Below, one piece after another: positions 52,025 through 61,589 of a stretch of DNA of 64,000 nucleotides. Under the pieces are notes generated by a model. That model was not told where the DNA came from. It did not search any database and was given only the letters and a program-made list of their open reading frames with translations. Source of the DNA: Paracraurococcus lichenis. Lineage in GTDB: Bacteria > Pseudomonadota > Alphaproteobacteria > Acetobacterales > Acetobacteraceae. The DNA is taken from assembly GCF_030657435.1 (NCBI RefSeq), contig NZ_JAUTWS010000035.1:1-64000 (forward strand), read 5' to 3'. The first letter of the stretch is position 1; each line of letters starts with the position of its first letter. The position numbers were made by a program, and so were the translations under genes.

Positions 52025-53440
52025 ATGCCGAGACTGTTCCTGGCCGCGGCCTGCGCCGCGGCGCTCCTCGCCGCGGGCCAGCGCGATGCGGCAGCGCAAC
52101 AGACGCCCCTGTCGCGGCCGCCGCTCGCGGTCCCGCCCGAGGTGAACCCGCCCGCCCCCGTCCTGCGGCCGCCGACCCCGGCGCCGCGCCGCGCCCCGCC
52201 GCCGCGCGAGGAGCCGCCGCCGCCCCCGCGGGCCCGCCGCGCGCCTCCGCCGCCGTCAGGGCCGCCGCCGATGGAGAGCGCGGCGCTGGCCCGCGACCTC
52301 GACGCGGCGCTCTCGATCGACGCCGTCGCCCGCGCCATCCAGGGGCAGCGGGAGGCGGTGCGCTCGCGCGACGCGCAGGTCCGCTCGCCCATCGCCGGCT
52401 CGCCGGCCATCGGCTCCTCCTTCCGCTCGGACACGCGCGGGCCGCGGCTGGCGAACGAATGGGACGTGGAGCTCGGCGCGCCGCTCTGGCTGCCGGGCCA
52501 GCGCAGCGCCCTCGCCGGCACCGTTAATGCGGGCGTCGAGGAGCAGGAACGGCGCCTCGCGCTGCGCCGGCTCGAGCTCGCCGGGCTGCTGCGCGACGCC
52601 TACTGGGCGGTGGGCGCGGCCGAGAGCGAGTTGCGCGTCGCCCGCGACCGGCTGGCGACCGCGCGCGACATCGGCCGCGACGTGCAGCGCCGGGTGGAGC
52701 TCGGCGACATCGCCGAGACCGAGGCGCTGCTGACCCGCAACGAGACCCTGGCGGCGGAGCTCGACCTCGCGCGCGCCGAGGCGGCGGTGCAGGCGGCACG
52801 CGCCGCCTATCGCACGCTCACCGGCGGCAGCGAGGCCGCGCTGCTCCCCCCCGGGACCTCGGCCGGCATGGCCGGGGCGCGGCCGGAGCCGGCGCTGGGC
52901 GAGGCCACGCCCCATCCCGCGATCCGCGCGGCGGAAGCGGCACTGGCCACGGCCGAGGCGCGCGCCCGGCTGGTGCGGGCGACGCCGATCGACAATCCGG
53001 AGCTCGGCCTCTTCACCCGCGGCCAGGGCGGGCCGGCGACGGAGAACGGCACCTCGCTCGGCCTGCGCGTGCGCATCCCGCTGCCGACCGAGGCGCGCAA
53101 CGCCCCGCGCCGGGCGGATGCGGAGGCCGAGCGGACGCGGGCCGAGGGCGAGCTGATCCAGGCGCGGCGGGTGATCGAGGGCGAGATCGGCCTGGCGCGG
53201 CTCGGGCTGGCGGCGGCGGGGCGCAACCGGCAGCTCGCGGCGCAGCGGCGCGCGGTGGCGGAGCAGCAGCTCACCGCCGCGCGCACCGCCTTCCGCAGCG
53301 GCGAGATCGGCGCCTTCGACCTCTTCCGGGTGCGGCAGTTGCAGATCGAGGCGGCGGCGGTCGAGGCGCGGGCGGAGGTCGAGGCCGGGCGCGCGCGCAG
53401 CCGGCTGAACCAGGCGCTCGGCCTGGCGCCGAGGGGATGA
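52025..53440 (+). CDS. TolC-family outer-membrane factor of the metal efflux system
   Basis: This 471-aa outer-membrane channel protein has a signal peptide (residues 1-24), then an unusual Pro/Arg-rich segment (28-83, about 27 prolines). Two OEP repeats follow, with helical regions rich in Ala/Glu/Arg and the CzcC/CusC-like strand WDVELGAPLWLPGQR. No lipobox is visible, unlike CusC. GGAG lies 8 nt before the ATG. It completes a three-gene adaptor-pump-channel operon with no linked metal regulator. Confidence 0.88.
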   Translation: MPRLFLAAACAAALLAAGQRDAAAQQTPLSRPPLAVPPEVNPPAPVLRPPTPAPRRAPPPREEPPPPPRARRAPPPPSGPPPMESAALARDLDAALSIDAVARAIQGQREAVRSRDAQVRSPIAGSPAIGSSFRSDTRGPRLANEWDVELGAPLWLPGQRSALAGTVNAGVEEQERRLALRRLELAGLLRDAYWAVGAAESELRVARDRLATARDIGRDVQRRVELGDIAETEALLTRNETLAAELDLARAEAAVQAARAAYRTLTGGSEAALLPPGTSAGMAGARPEPALGEATPHPAIRAAEAALATAEARARLVRATPIDNPELGLFTRGQGGPATENGTSLGLRVRIPLPTEARNAPRRADAEAERTRAEGELIQARRVIEGEIGLARLGLAAAGRNRQLAAQRRAVAEQQLTAARTAFRSGEIGAFDLFRVRQLQIEAAAVEARAEVEAGRARSRLNQALGLAPRG

Positions 53441-53445
53441 CGAAA

Positions 53446-53477
53446 ACGGCGCCCGGGTTGGTCCACCCGGGCGCCGT
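53446..53477. terminator. Bidirectional intrinsic terminator
   Basis: A 13-bp perfect stem (53446-53458 with 53465-53477) lies between the convergent tolC-type and DUF6481 genes. On the minus strand it is followed by TTTTC, and on the plus strand by CATTCTC. It probably ends both transcripts. Confidence 0.75.
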
Positions 53478-53542
53478 CATTCTCGCTCAGTCAGGCAAGG
53501 AGCCGAACCCTCCGGCGCGCCGTGGCACGCCGGAGAAAGGCT

Positions 53543-53944
53543 CTAGCGGCGGCGCGCCTTGCGGGCGGCGTAGCGGGCGTCGCGGGCGGCCTTCTGCTCG
53601 GCCGCCAGCGCCAGGGCGCGGGCCTTCTTCTCGGCATCGAGGGCCTCGGCCCGGGCCTGCTGCTCGGCTTCCAGGGCCAGGGCCTGGGCGGCCTCCTCGG
53701 CCTCCCGGGCGGCCTGCGCCGCCTTCTCGGCGGCCAGCCGCTCGGCCTCAGCCGCGCGGGCGGCCTTGCGCTCGGCGGCGCGGGCCTCGCGGGCCTCGGC
53801 GATGGCCTTCAGGGCCGCCTGCCGCTCCAGCACGGCGGGGTCGTCCGCCGCCGGCCGCGCGCGGAACTTCTCCAGGATGGCTTGCTTCGCAGTCGCTGCG
53901 GTCTTCAGGCGGTCATTGAAGTTGGTTTGGTCGTAGGATCGCAT
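53543..53944 (-). CDS. DUF6481 family coiled-coil protein
   Basis: This 133-aa protein begins MRSYDQTNFNDRLKTA and continues KQAILEKFRARP, the start typical of DUF6481. The rest is an uninterrupted Ala/Glu/Arg/Lys helix of about 95 residues that should form a long coiled coil and ends in a basic tail (RKARRR). The function is unknown; the basic end would suit nucleic-acid or membrane binding. It is a stand-alone minus-strand gene. Confidence 0.75.
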   Translation of the reverse strand: MRSYDQTNFNDRLKTAATAKQAILEKFRARPAADDPAVLERQAALKAIAEAREARAAERKAARAAEAERLAAEKAAQAAREAEEAAQALALEAEQQARAEALDAEKKARALALAAEQKAARDARYAARKARRR

Positions 53945-54042
53945 CCCACAACCTTACAGCGACCGGCCGGCCCGGCACAAGCATGCGGTCGGATACATTC
54001 GATGACCGGAGCATTGCATCGGACGCGCAGCGCTCGCCCGCC

Positions 54043-55518
54043 TCACGTCCCGCAGAAGGTCTGCAGCACCCGCTCCTCCGGCTTCGGCGGCAGGGTATAG
54101 TCCTCGAGGCCCGGCCGGTCCTCGAAGGGCCAGGCGACGGCGTCGAGCAGCGCCTCGAAGGGGCGCAGGTCCTCGCGCTCCACCGCCGCGGCGATCGCCG
54201 CCTCCACCTGGTGGTTGCGCGGGATGATGGCCGGGCTCGCCGCCCGCATCGCCGCGGCGCGGGCGGCGGGCGCCGTCGCTTCCTCGGCCAGCCGGGCGCG
54301 CCAGCCCAGGGCCCAGGCCTCCCAGGCGGCCGGGTCCCTGAACAGCGCCTGCACCGCCGCATCGCCCGCCGGACCCTCGGCAGCGCCGGCCAGGGCGCGG
54401 AAGGTCAGGGTGAAGTCCGCCTCGTTCTCCTGCATGCGGGCCAGCAGGTCCTCGGCCAGTGCCAGGTCCTCCTCGCGCGCCTCAAGGAAACCGAGCTTGC
54501 GGCGCAGCCCGGCATGCCAGGCGGCCTCGAAGGTGGGGGCGAAGCGTGCCAGTTCCGCTTTGGCGATCTCGATCGCCGGCTCCTGCTCGGGCGCGAGCAG
54601 CGGCAGCAGCGTCTCCGCCAGCCGCGTCAGGTTCCAGTGCGCGATGCCGGGCTGGTTGGCATAGGCATAGCGGCCATAGGCATCGATGGAGCTGAACACC
54701 GTCTTCGGGTCGTAGGCATCCATGAAGGCGCAGGGGCCGTAGTCGATCGTCTCGCCCGATATGGTGCAGTTGTCGGTGTTCATCACGCCATGGATGAAGC
54801 CGACCAGCAGCCATTGCGCGACCAGCCCCGCCTGCGCCTCGACCACGGCGCCGAGGAAGGCACGGTGCGGCTCCGCCGCCTCGCGCAGCGCGGGGTAGTG
54901 CCGGGCGATGGCGTAGTCGGCGAGGGTCCGCAGCCCCTCCACGTCCTGCCGCGCGGCGAAATACTGGAAGGTGCCGACGCGGAGATGGCTGGCGGCGACG
55001 CGGGTCAGCACCGCGCCGGGCAGCGCCGTCTCGCGGTAGACCGCCTCACCGGTCGTCACGGCGGCGAGGCTCCGCGTGGTCGGGATGCCGAGCGCGAACA
55101 TCGCCTCGCTGACGATGTACTCGCGCAGCACCGGCCCGAGCGCGGCGCGGCCATCGCCGCGGCGGGAGAAGGGCGTGGGGCCGGAGCCCTTGAGCTGGAC
55201 GTCACGCCGCACCCCGTCCCGGCCCACCACCTCGCCGAGCAGGATGGCGCGGCCATCGCCGAGTTGCGGCACGAAGCCGCCGAACTGGTGCCCGGCATAG
55301 GCCTGGGCCAGCGGCTCCGCCCCCTCCGGCACGGCATTGCCGGCGAGCACCGCGACGCCCTCCGGGCTCTCCAGCGCCGCCGCATCGACCCCGAGCAGCG
55401 CCGCCAGCCCGTGGTTGACGCGGACCAGGCGCGGCGCCGCGACGGGCGTCGGCGGCATGCGGACATGGAAGCGCTCGGGCAAGCGGGCGTAGCTGTTGTC
55501 GAAGGCGAAGAGGGCCAT
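54043..55518 (-). CDS. selO: Protein adenylyltransferase SelO (YdiU)
   Basis: This 491-aa pseudokinase-fold enzyme transfers AMP from ATP to protein hydroxyls, linked to redox homeostasis. Family segments are AYAGHQFGGFVPQLGDGRA, VQLKGSGPTPFSRRGDGRA, HGVMNTDNCTISGETIDYGP (catalytic Asp/Asn and the metal-binding DYG), and MDAYDP. It ends FCGT, where the penultimate-region cysteine occupies the place of the selenocysteine of eukaryotic SelO. ATG 55518 matches the usual start. Next to it is a class II aldolase gene on the same strand, 137 bp upstream. Confidence 0.95.
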   Translation of the reverse strand: MALFAFDNSYARLPERFHVRMPPTPVAAPRLVRVNHGLAALLGVDAAALESPEGVAVLAGNAVPEGAEPLAQAYAGHQFGGFVPQLGDGRAILLGEVVGRDGVRRDVQLKGSGPTPFSRRGDGRAALGPVLREYIVSEAMFALGIPTTRSLAAVTTGEAVYRETALPGAVLTRVAASHLRVGTFQYFAARQDVEGLRTLADYAIARHYPALREAAEPHRAFLGAVVEAQAGLVAQWLLVGFIHGVMNTDNCTISGETIDYGPCAFMDAYDPKTVFSSIDAYGRYAYANQPGIAHWNLTRLAETLLPLLAPEQEPAIEIAKAELARFAPTFEAAWHAGLRRKLGFLEAREEDLALAEDLLARMQENEADFTLTFRALAGAAEGPAGDAAVQALFRDPAAWEAWALGWRARLAEEATAPAARAAAMRAASPAIIPRNHQVEAAIAAAVEREDLRPFEALLDAVAWPFEDRPGLEDYTLPPKPEERVLQTFCGT

Positions 55519-55655
55519 GCGGCGGGGCTCCGGGGGGCGGTCGGGGGCAGATCGGGCGGCGGGATGGCAATGGCAAGGGTGGGGCGGCGCGGCTCCGAAC
55601 TGACAGCAGGCTCCCAGACCTCCCGTGACCTTCGGCGCTCCGGTCATCGGGGCGC

Positions 55656-56438
55656 TCAGTCCCGCCAGGACGGGTCCGTGGCGTCCAGCTTCCGGAGCAG
55701 CCCCGGCCATTCCAGCAAGCCGTAGCGCCGGCTGTTCGGCGGGTCGTACATGGCGCAGGATTTCGCCACCACCTCGTCCGAGGGGATCTCGAGCTCCGTG
55801 TTGCAGGCCATGGCCTGGAGCTGGGCCTGGCAGGCGCGCTCCAGCCCCCACATGGCGATGAAGGCCTCCGGCACGCTCTCGCCCAAGGTGAGCAGGCCGT
55901 GGTTGCGCAGGATGCAGGCGTTGCGGCTGCCGATGCTGCGGGCGAGCGATTCGCGCTCGGCGGGATCGCGTTCCGGCCCGCGGAAGTCGTGATAGGCGAT
56001 GCGGCCATAGAAGCGCGTCGCGGTCTGGGTGATGGGCAGCAGCCCGCATTTCAGAGCGGAAACCGCCATGCCGGCGATGGTATGGGTGTGCATGGCCGCC
56101 ATGGCGTCCGGCCGTGCCCGGTAGATGCTGCTGTGGATGGTGAAGCCCGCGGGGTGCAGGCCATAGGGCAGGTCGGGCTTGTAGAGGACCTCGCCCTCGA
56201 CGCTCACCTTCAGCAGCGACGAGGCGTTGATCTCGCCGAACAGCATGCCATTCGGGTTGATCAGGAAGTGGCCGGGACTGTCCGGCACCCGGGCGGTGAT
56301 GTGGGTGTAGATCATGTCCGACATGCCGTACTGCTCGCAGAGGCGGTAGCAGGCGGCGAGGTCGAGGCGGGCCTGCCACTCGGCCTTCGGGACGGAGGCG
56401 CGGATCGGCGCGATCCGCAGCGCGGCATGGGCGGTCAT
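55656..56438 (-). CDS. Class II aldolase/adducin family protein
   Basis: This 260-aa zinc-dependent protein has the fold of L-fuculose-phosphate aldolase and adducin. Zinc-ligand histidines are in AAMHTHTIAG and in the ILRNHGLLTLG segment, and DMIYTHITARVPD lies near the N-terminus. The adducin-like subgroup, without a clear phosphate site, is common in proteobacteria and its substrate is usually unknown. CAGGAGC lies upstream of the ATG. It is divergent from a TauD-type dioxygenase gene, sharing a promoter region of about 120 bp. Confidence 0.88.
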   Translation of the reverse strand: MTAHAALRIAPIRASVPKAEWQARLDLAACYRLCEQYGMSDMIYTHITARVPDSPGHFLINPNGMLFGEINASSLLKVSVEGEVLYKPDLPYGLHPAGFTIHSSIYRARPDAMAAMHTHTIAGMAVSALKCGLLPITQTATRFYGRIAYHDFRGPERDPAERESLARSIGSRNACILRNHGLLTLGESVPEAFIAMWGLERACQAQLQAMACNTELEIPSDEVVAKSCAMYDPPNSRRYGLLEWPGLLRKLDATDPSWRD

Positions 56439-56557
56439 GGGCGGGGCTCCTGGACGTTCTTGCCGGCCATTGAACCAGCCTTCCGCGGGGGCTTGAAGGG
56501 GGGTGTTGCGCCGGGCGGGGAAAGGTCCGACCCTCCGGGATGGAAGGAAACGGCAGC

Positions 56558-57574
56558 ATGAGCGAATACGCCCCCGTCACCGATGCCAGCGCCTGGCGCG
56601 GCGCGGAGATCGCGCAGGATCCAGGCTGGATCGGCACCCTGACCGCGGCGGAGATCGCGGAGCTCGAGCGGGCCTTGCGCGGCGTCCAGGCGCGCGGCCT
56701 CCCGACCACGTCCATCACCCGCGCCGATTTCCCCTTGCCCGTGCTGGCGCCGCGCCTCGCCGCCTGGCTGGCCGAGGCGCAGACCGGCCGCGGCTTCTTC
56801 GTGGTGCGCGGCCTGCCGGCGGAGCGCTTCTCCGAGGCCGAGCGGGAGGCGATCTTCTGGGGCCTCGGCATGCATCTCGGCATGGCGGTGTCGCAGAACT
56901 CGCATGGCGAGATGCTCGGCCATGTCTTCGATCAGGGCCGCACCTATGGTTCGGCGAACACGCGGGGGTACCAGACCAAGGCGCGGCTCGACTTCCACAC
57001 CGACCGCTGCGACCTGGTCGGGCTGCTCTGCCAGCGGCGGGCGAAGGAGGGCGGGCTGTCCTCGGTCGTCAGCACCATGGCCGTGCACAACGAGATCCTG
57101 CGGACGCGGCCGGACCTGCTGTCCATCCTCTATCGCGGCTTCCACTATTCGGAGCGCGAGGCGGCGGACAACCCGGACGGGGTGACGCCGCGGCCGATCC
57201 CGGTCTTCAGCCGGCATCGGGGCGTGCTCTCCTGCCGCTTCATCCGCAACCCGATCGAGACCGGGGCGCAGCGCCGCGGCGTGCCGCTGACGGAGGAGGA
57301 GCGCGAGGCGCTGGACCTGATGTCGAACCTCTCGGCGCGGGAGGACATGCGGCTCGACATGATGCTCGAGCCCGGGGACATGCAGTTCTGCAACAACTAC
57401 GTCACCACGCATGCGCGGACGGAGTTCGAGGACTGGCCGGAGCCGGAGAAGCGCCGGCTGATGGTCCGGCTCTGGCTGACGGTCGAGCCGCGCCGGCCGC
57501 TCGCGCCCGATTTCGGCGAGCATGACGGCATCCCGGCGCGGCTGGCGCCGGAGACGGCGCCGCTGCCGGCGTGA
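56558..57574 (+). CDS. TauD/TfdA family Fe(II)/2-oxoglutarate dioxygenase
   Basis: This 338-aa oxygenase has iron ligands His147 and Asp149 (FHTDRCD) and the distal His285 (TTHAR), and a 2-oxoglutarate arginine near 304 (MVRLW). GFFVVRGLP near residue 79 is a common TauD-fold strand. ATG 56558 follows GGAAGGA, whereas an ATG six codons earlier lacks a site. Family members hydroxylate sulfonates, carnitine precursors or aryloxyacids; nothing adjacent identifies the substrate here. Confidence 0.9.
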   Translation: MSEYAPVTDASAWRGAEIAQDPGWIGTLTAAEIAELERALRGVQARGLPTTSITRADFPLPVLAPRLAAWLAEAQTGRGFFVVRGLPAERFSEAEREAIFWGLGMHLGMAVSQNSHGEMLGHVFDQGRTYGSANTRGYQTKARLDFHTDRCDLVGLLCQRRAKEGGLSSVVSTMAVHNEILRTRPDLLSILYRGFHYSEREAADNPDGVTPRPIPVFSRHRGVLSCRFIRNPIETGAQRRGVPLTEEEREALDLMSNLSAREDMRLDMMLEPGDMQFCNNYVTTHARTEFEDWPEPEKRRLMVRLWLTVEPRRPLAPDFGEHDGIPARLAPETAPLPA

Positions 57575-58418
57575 TGCGCCGCCGCGTGCGTCGCGGCACT
57601 GGCGGCGTCGCTCGCCCATGCGCCGGATTTCGCGTCGCGGCCGGTACGCCGCCCGAGGTGCTGCCGCCGTTGAACGCATTGGTCAGTGCCGCGATCCTCG
57701 CCGAGCCGGAGCGGACGGCGTGGCGTTGCGCCGAAGGGATGGCACCGCAACCCAGCAAGCTTGCTGCGGCACGGCATCAGGGACCCGGTATCGTCGCCAT
57801 CGGCCATGCCCAGACAAGGAGGTGGGAGGGGCGGCATGCCGCGCTGCGCTACGGCGAGGCGATTGCCGCCCAATGGCATCCGCCCGTAGGTGGACAGCGC
57901 CTGTAGCCTCTGCCGCAAGCGCTTCCACGTCACCGCGGTATCCGAGCCCAGAACTGCGGGCCATCGGGTGGTGCCCTCCCGCCACGCCGATTTCGGACAG
58001 GCGGAACGCCGGCTGCGGCATGTCTGCGGGCCGAAGCTCTGCTTCGACGAGTGGCGCTGGATCGCCAGCGCCCCGCCAATGCCGGAGGACCGGGCAGACT
58101 GGCGTGACAGACCCGTATCAGGCCGGGCGCGGAGCCGATGCGAGTGCTCTTCGAGCGCCTCGCCCGTCCCTTCGCCACCCCCGGCGTGCCCGGGGCGTGG
58201 TGACGCGGCTGGCGCCTGGTAAGACCGGACGGCACCGCCCTCGACCTGTTCGACGCGCCTGAGCCCGAGACGCGCCATGGGCGCATTGCGGAGTCGCAAC
58301 TCGGGCGGATCGCACTTCGCATGGCCAGCGCGTCTGGAGGCACTGCAGCGATTGCCGGCGTGGAGCCGGGAGAACGATAACGCGGACGGGCAAGTCCGCC
58401 CGTTACCTCCGGTGATCC
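57575..58418. other. Gene-poor region with decayed coding sequence
   Basis: These 844 bases contain many short open frames on both strands but no intact gene. Plus-strand frames from about 57890 to 58380 look like remnants of coding sequence interrupted by stops. The most recognisable part (58138-58380) resembles an IS4-type transposase and is listed separately. The region marks the border between the compact core-like part of the window and the signalling genes at the right end. Confidence 0.5.
58138..58380 (+). pseudogene. Remnant of an IS4-type transposase
   Basis: Read from 58138, the frame gives MRVLFERLARPFATPGVPGAW, a TGA stop at 58201, then RGWRLVRPDGTALDLFDAPE. IS4-family transposases contain a closely similar block (PLATPGTPGAWYRGWRL, then a DGTTLDVxDT segment with the first catalytic Asp). 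The stop replaces the Tyr codon expected between Trp and Arg. Upstream and downstream transposase parts are missing. I judged similarity from memory of the family; no terminal inverted repeats are visible. Confidence 0.5.
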
Positions 58419-61400
58419 ATGCGTTCCTTGCCCGCCCTGGTGCAGCAATTCGCGTCCCGCATCCACGCTTCGATCTGGCGTGGGGTCTTCGGTCTCGTGT
58501 TGGGCCTGGGTCTCGCGGTTGGCACCGGCGCTTATCTCATGCAGCAGCGGGAGGCGGCGCTGCGCGACGCCGAGCGCGAGGTGCGCAACCTCTCCCTGGT
58601 GCTGGCGAGTTCGGTGCAGGACAGCTTCCGCTCGGTCGAAATGATGCAGACCGGCATCCTGGAATGGCTCCGTGCCGAGGGCCTGGACCAGCCGGATAGC
58701 TTCGCCGACGCCGTCCCCAACCGTGCGGTCCATGCCGCGCTGCGCGCCCGCACAGCGGCGCTGCCGATGGTCCGCACCGTCTTCCTGACCGATGCCAAGG
58801 GCAGGACTCTTGCCACCAACAGGGTCTGGCCTGCGCCCGACGTCGCGGTCGCCGAGCGCGACTACTTCCGGGCGATCGCCGATGATCCCGAGCAGGACAA
58901 CTACCTGAGCGTTCCGCTGCGCAATGCCGTCGACAGCGTCTGGAGCCTCTTCGTCGCGCGACGCGTTACCTCGGCGGAGGGCCAATTTCTCGGCGTTCTC
59001 GTCGCGGTGATCACGCTCGATCACTTCGAAGGCTTCTTCGGCAGCGTTGCCCTGGACGCGTCGAGTTCGATCGCGCTGCACCGCCGCGACGGCGTGCTGC
59101 TCGTCCGCTATCCGAGGGTCGAGAACAGGATCGGCAGTTCCACAGCCGGCAGTCCCCTGCACCAGAGGCTCCCGCAAGCCGGGCAAGGCACGGCGCTGCG
59201 GGCGCGGAGCGAGGTGGACGGCATGGAGCGGATCCTTGGCGCCCAGGTCGCGCAGGCCTACCCGCTCTATGTCGTGGCGACGCGCACCTCCGAAGGGGTT
59301 CTGGCGCCCTGGCACCGGGAGGCGCGGCGGCTCGGACTCGGCCTGCTGCTGCTGGAAGGGCTGATCCTCGCCGCCATCCTGCTGGCCAATCGCCACGACC
59401 GGCAGCGCAGGGCGCTGCGGCATCTCGGGGCCGCCCATGCCGAGGCCGAGGCAAAGCTCGCCCTCGCCGATGAGCGGGAGCGGGCTGCCCGCGCCCTGGC
59501 CGAGCAGGAGAAGGCGCTGCGCGCCAGCGAGGCGCTGCTGCGTCTCGGGATGGAGATCGGCCATATCGGCACCTTCAGCCACGATATCGCCGCGGGGGAA
59601 GACGTCCACTTCGCGCCGGAAGCGCGCACCCTCCTCGGAATGCCGCTCGATGGCGCGCCTGTTCCGTTCGAGACCTGGCTCGCCTTGCTCCTTCCCGAGG
59701 ATCAGGAACGCATCCTGCACCAGTTCGGTGAAATCTTCGCCCAGCGCCTGCCGACAGCCGCCCTGAACTACCGCATCCGGCATGCGGTCAGCGGCAAGGT
59801 ACGGCATATCGAGTGTCGCACCCGCCATGAGTACGACGCAGAGGGCAAGACCACACAGGTGGTCGGCGTCGTCATCGATGTCACCGCGAACCGCGAGGCC
59901 GAGGCGCTGATACGGCTCAGCCTCGAGATCGGCCGCATCGGCAGCTTCCGCTATGACTTCGCCGCGGGCAGCGTGCAATGCGGCGCGGAGACCCGGGCCA
60001 TGTGCGGCCTACCCGCGGGCGAGGTGCCCATGCCGCCCGAGGAATGGCTGGCCCCGGTGCTGGCCGAGGACCGCGCGCGCATCCTCGCGGAGATCGGCCG
60101 CGTCACGACCGACCGCGATACGGACCTTGCCATCGACTACCGCAGCCGCGATCCGCGCGACGGCAGCCTGCGGCACTTCGAGGTGCGGGCCCGCGTCGAG
60201 TCCGACCCCGAGGGGCAGCCGTTGAGCGCGCTCGGGGTGGTGATCGACATCACCGAGCGGCGGGAAGCCGAGGCGCGCATCGCGCATCTGGCGCAGCACG
60301 ACGTGCTGACCGGCCTGCCCAACCGCAGCCTGTTCCGCGACCGGCTGGACGCGGCCATCGCCCGGGCGCAGCGCGGCGAGGGCTTCGCCGTCTTCTGCCT
60401 CGACCTCGACCGCTTCAAGGAGGTCAACGATACCCTCGGCCACCCCATCGGCGACGCCCTACTGCGCGCCGTCACCGCCCGCCTGCAGCACGAGTTGCGC
60501 GAGACCGACACCCTCGCCCGCCTCGGCGGCGACGAGTTCGCCATCATTGAAGCCGATGTGGACCGTCCCGGCGACGCCACGGCGCTGGCCGATCGTCTCG
60601 TCGCCGCCATCCGCAAGCCCTTCGAGCTGGACGATCACCAGGTCGTGGTTGGCACCAGCATCGGCATCGCGGTCGCGCCGCAGGACGGGCTCGATCCCGA
60701 CACGCTGCTCAAGGGCGCGGACATGGCGCTCTACCGGGCCAAGGCCGATGGACGTGGGCGCTGGCGCTTCTTCGAGGCGGAGATGGACGCCCGCATGCAA
60801 CTGCGCCGGGGCCTGGAGATGGACCTGCGCCGTGCCCTCGTCCTCAACGAATTCGAGCTGTTCTACCAGCCCATCATGGACGTCGCCTCGCGCCGGGTCA
60901 GCGGCTTCGAGGCGCTGATCCGTTGGCGTCACCCGGAGCGCGGCCTGGTGCCGCCGGATGCCTTCATCCCGCTCGCCGAGGAGATCGGCCTCATCGTCCC
61001 GCTCGGCGAGTGGGTCCTCGTTCAGGCCTGCCGGCAGGCGGTGTCCTGGCCCGGCGCGCCCAAGGTGGCGGTGAATCTCTCGCCCGTGCAGTTCGCCAGC
61101 CGCGGCCTGGTGGATGCGGTGGCGGCGGCGCTGGAGGCCTCTGGCCTCGAGGCGGGACGTCTGGAGCTCGAGATCACCGAGACGGTGATGCTGCAGGATA
61201 CCGAGGCGACGCTCGCCACCCTGCACCGGCTGAAGGCGCTCGGCGTGCGCATCGCCATGGACGATTTCGGCACCGGCTACAGCTCGCTCGGCTATCTCCA
61301 GCGCTTCCCCTTCGACAAGGTCAAGATCGACCGCAGCTTCACCCGCGGGCTCGAGCAGTCGCGCCAGAGCAATGCCATCGTGCGCGCGGTGACCGATCTC

Positions 61401-61589
61401 TGCGCCGGCCTCGAGATGACCACCACGGCCGAGGGCGTCGAGACCGAGGAGCAGTTCGCCGCCCTCCTGCGCAAGGGCTGCCAGGAGGCGCAGGGCTACC
61501 TGTTCAGCAAGCCGAGACCGGCTGCCGAGGTGCCCGGCCTGCTCGACCGACTGGAGCGGGACGCCAAGGTCGAGCCCGCAGCCGAGTAG
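58419..61589 (+). CDS. Membrane sensor diguanylate cyclase/phosphodiesterase (dCache-like, PAS-PAS-GGDEF-EAL)
   Basis: This 1056-aa c-di-GMP enzyme is organised as TM1 (about 22-41), a periplasmic Cache-like sensor (about 42-300), TM2 (about 305-325), a coiled linker, two PAS domains (about 370-490 and 495-615), GGDEF (about 625-785) and EAL (about 795-1045). GGDEF at 703-707 is intact, with an I-site RETD five residues before it, so cyclase activity and product inhibition are possible. The EAL domain keeps EAL (831-833), the later Glu in ITETV, DDFGTG, and AEGVETEEQ, so phosphodiesterase activity is also possible. The ribosome site is weak. Confidence 0.95.
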   Translation: MRSLPALVQQFASRIHASIWRGVFGLVLGLGLAVGTGAYLMQQREAALRDAEREVRNLSLVLASSVQDSFRSVEMMQTGILEWLRAEGLDQPDSFADAVPNRAVHAALRARTAALPMVRTVFLTDAKGRTLATNRVWPAPDVAVAERDYFRAIADDPEQDNYLSVPLRNAVDSVWSLFVARRVTSAEGQFLGVLVAVITLDHFEGFFGSVALDASSSIALHRRDGVLLVRYPRVENRIGSSTAGSPLHQRLPQAGQGTALRARSEVDGMERILGAQVAQAYPLYVVATRTSEGVLAPWHREARRLGLGLLLLEGLILAAILLANRHDRQRRALRHLGAAHAEAEAKLALADERERAARALAEQEKALRASEALLRLGMEIGHIGTFSHDIAAGEDVHFAPEARTLLGMPLDGAPVPFETWLALLLPEDQERILHQFGEIFAQRLPTAALNYRIRHAVSGKVRHIECRTRHEYDAEGKTTQVVGVVIDVTANREAEALIRLSLEIGRIGSFRYDFAAGSVQCGAETRAMCGLPAGEVPMPPEEWLAPVLAEDRARILAEIGRVTTDRDTDLAIDYRSRDPRDGSLRHFEVRARVESDPEGQPLSALGVVIDITERREAEARIAHLAQHDVLTGLPNRSLFRDRLDAAIARAQRGEGFAVFCLDLDRFKEVNDTLGHPIGDALLRAVTARLQHELRETDTLARLGGDEFAIIEADVDRPGDATALADRLVAAIRKPFELDDHQVVVGTSIGIAVAPQDGLDPDTLLKGADMALYRAKADGRGRWRFFEAEMDARMQLRRGLEMDLRRALVLNEFELFYQPIMDVASRRVSGFEALIRWRHPERGLVPPDAFIPLAEEIGLIVPLGEWVLVQACRQAVSWPGAPKVAVNLSPVQFASRGLVDAVAAALEASGLEAGRLELEITETVMLQDTEATLATLHRLKALGVRIAMDDFGTGYSSLGYLQRFPFDKVKIDRSFTRGLEQSRQSNAIVRAVTDLCAGLEMTTTAEGVETEEQFAALLRKGCQEAQGYLFSKPRPAAEVPGLLDRLERDAKVEPAAE

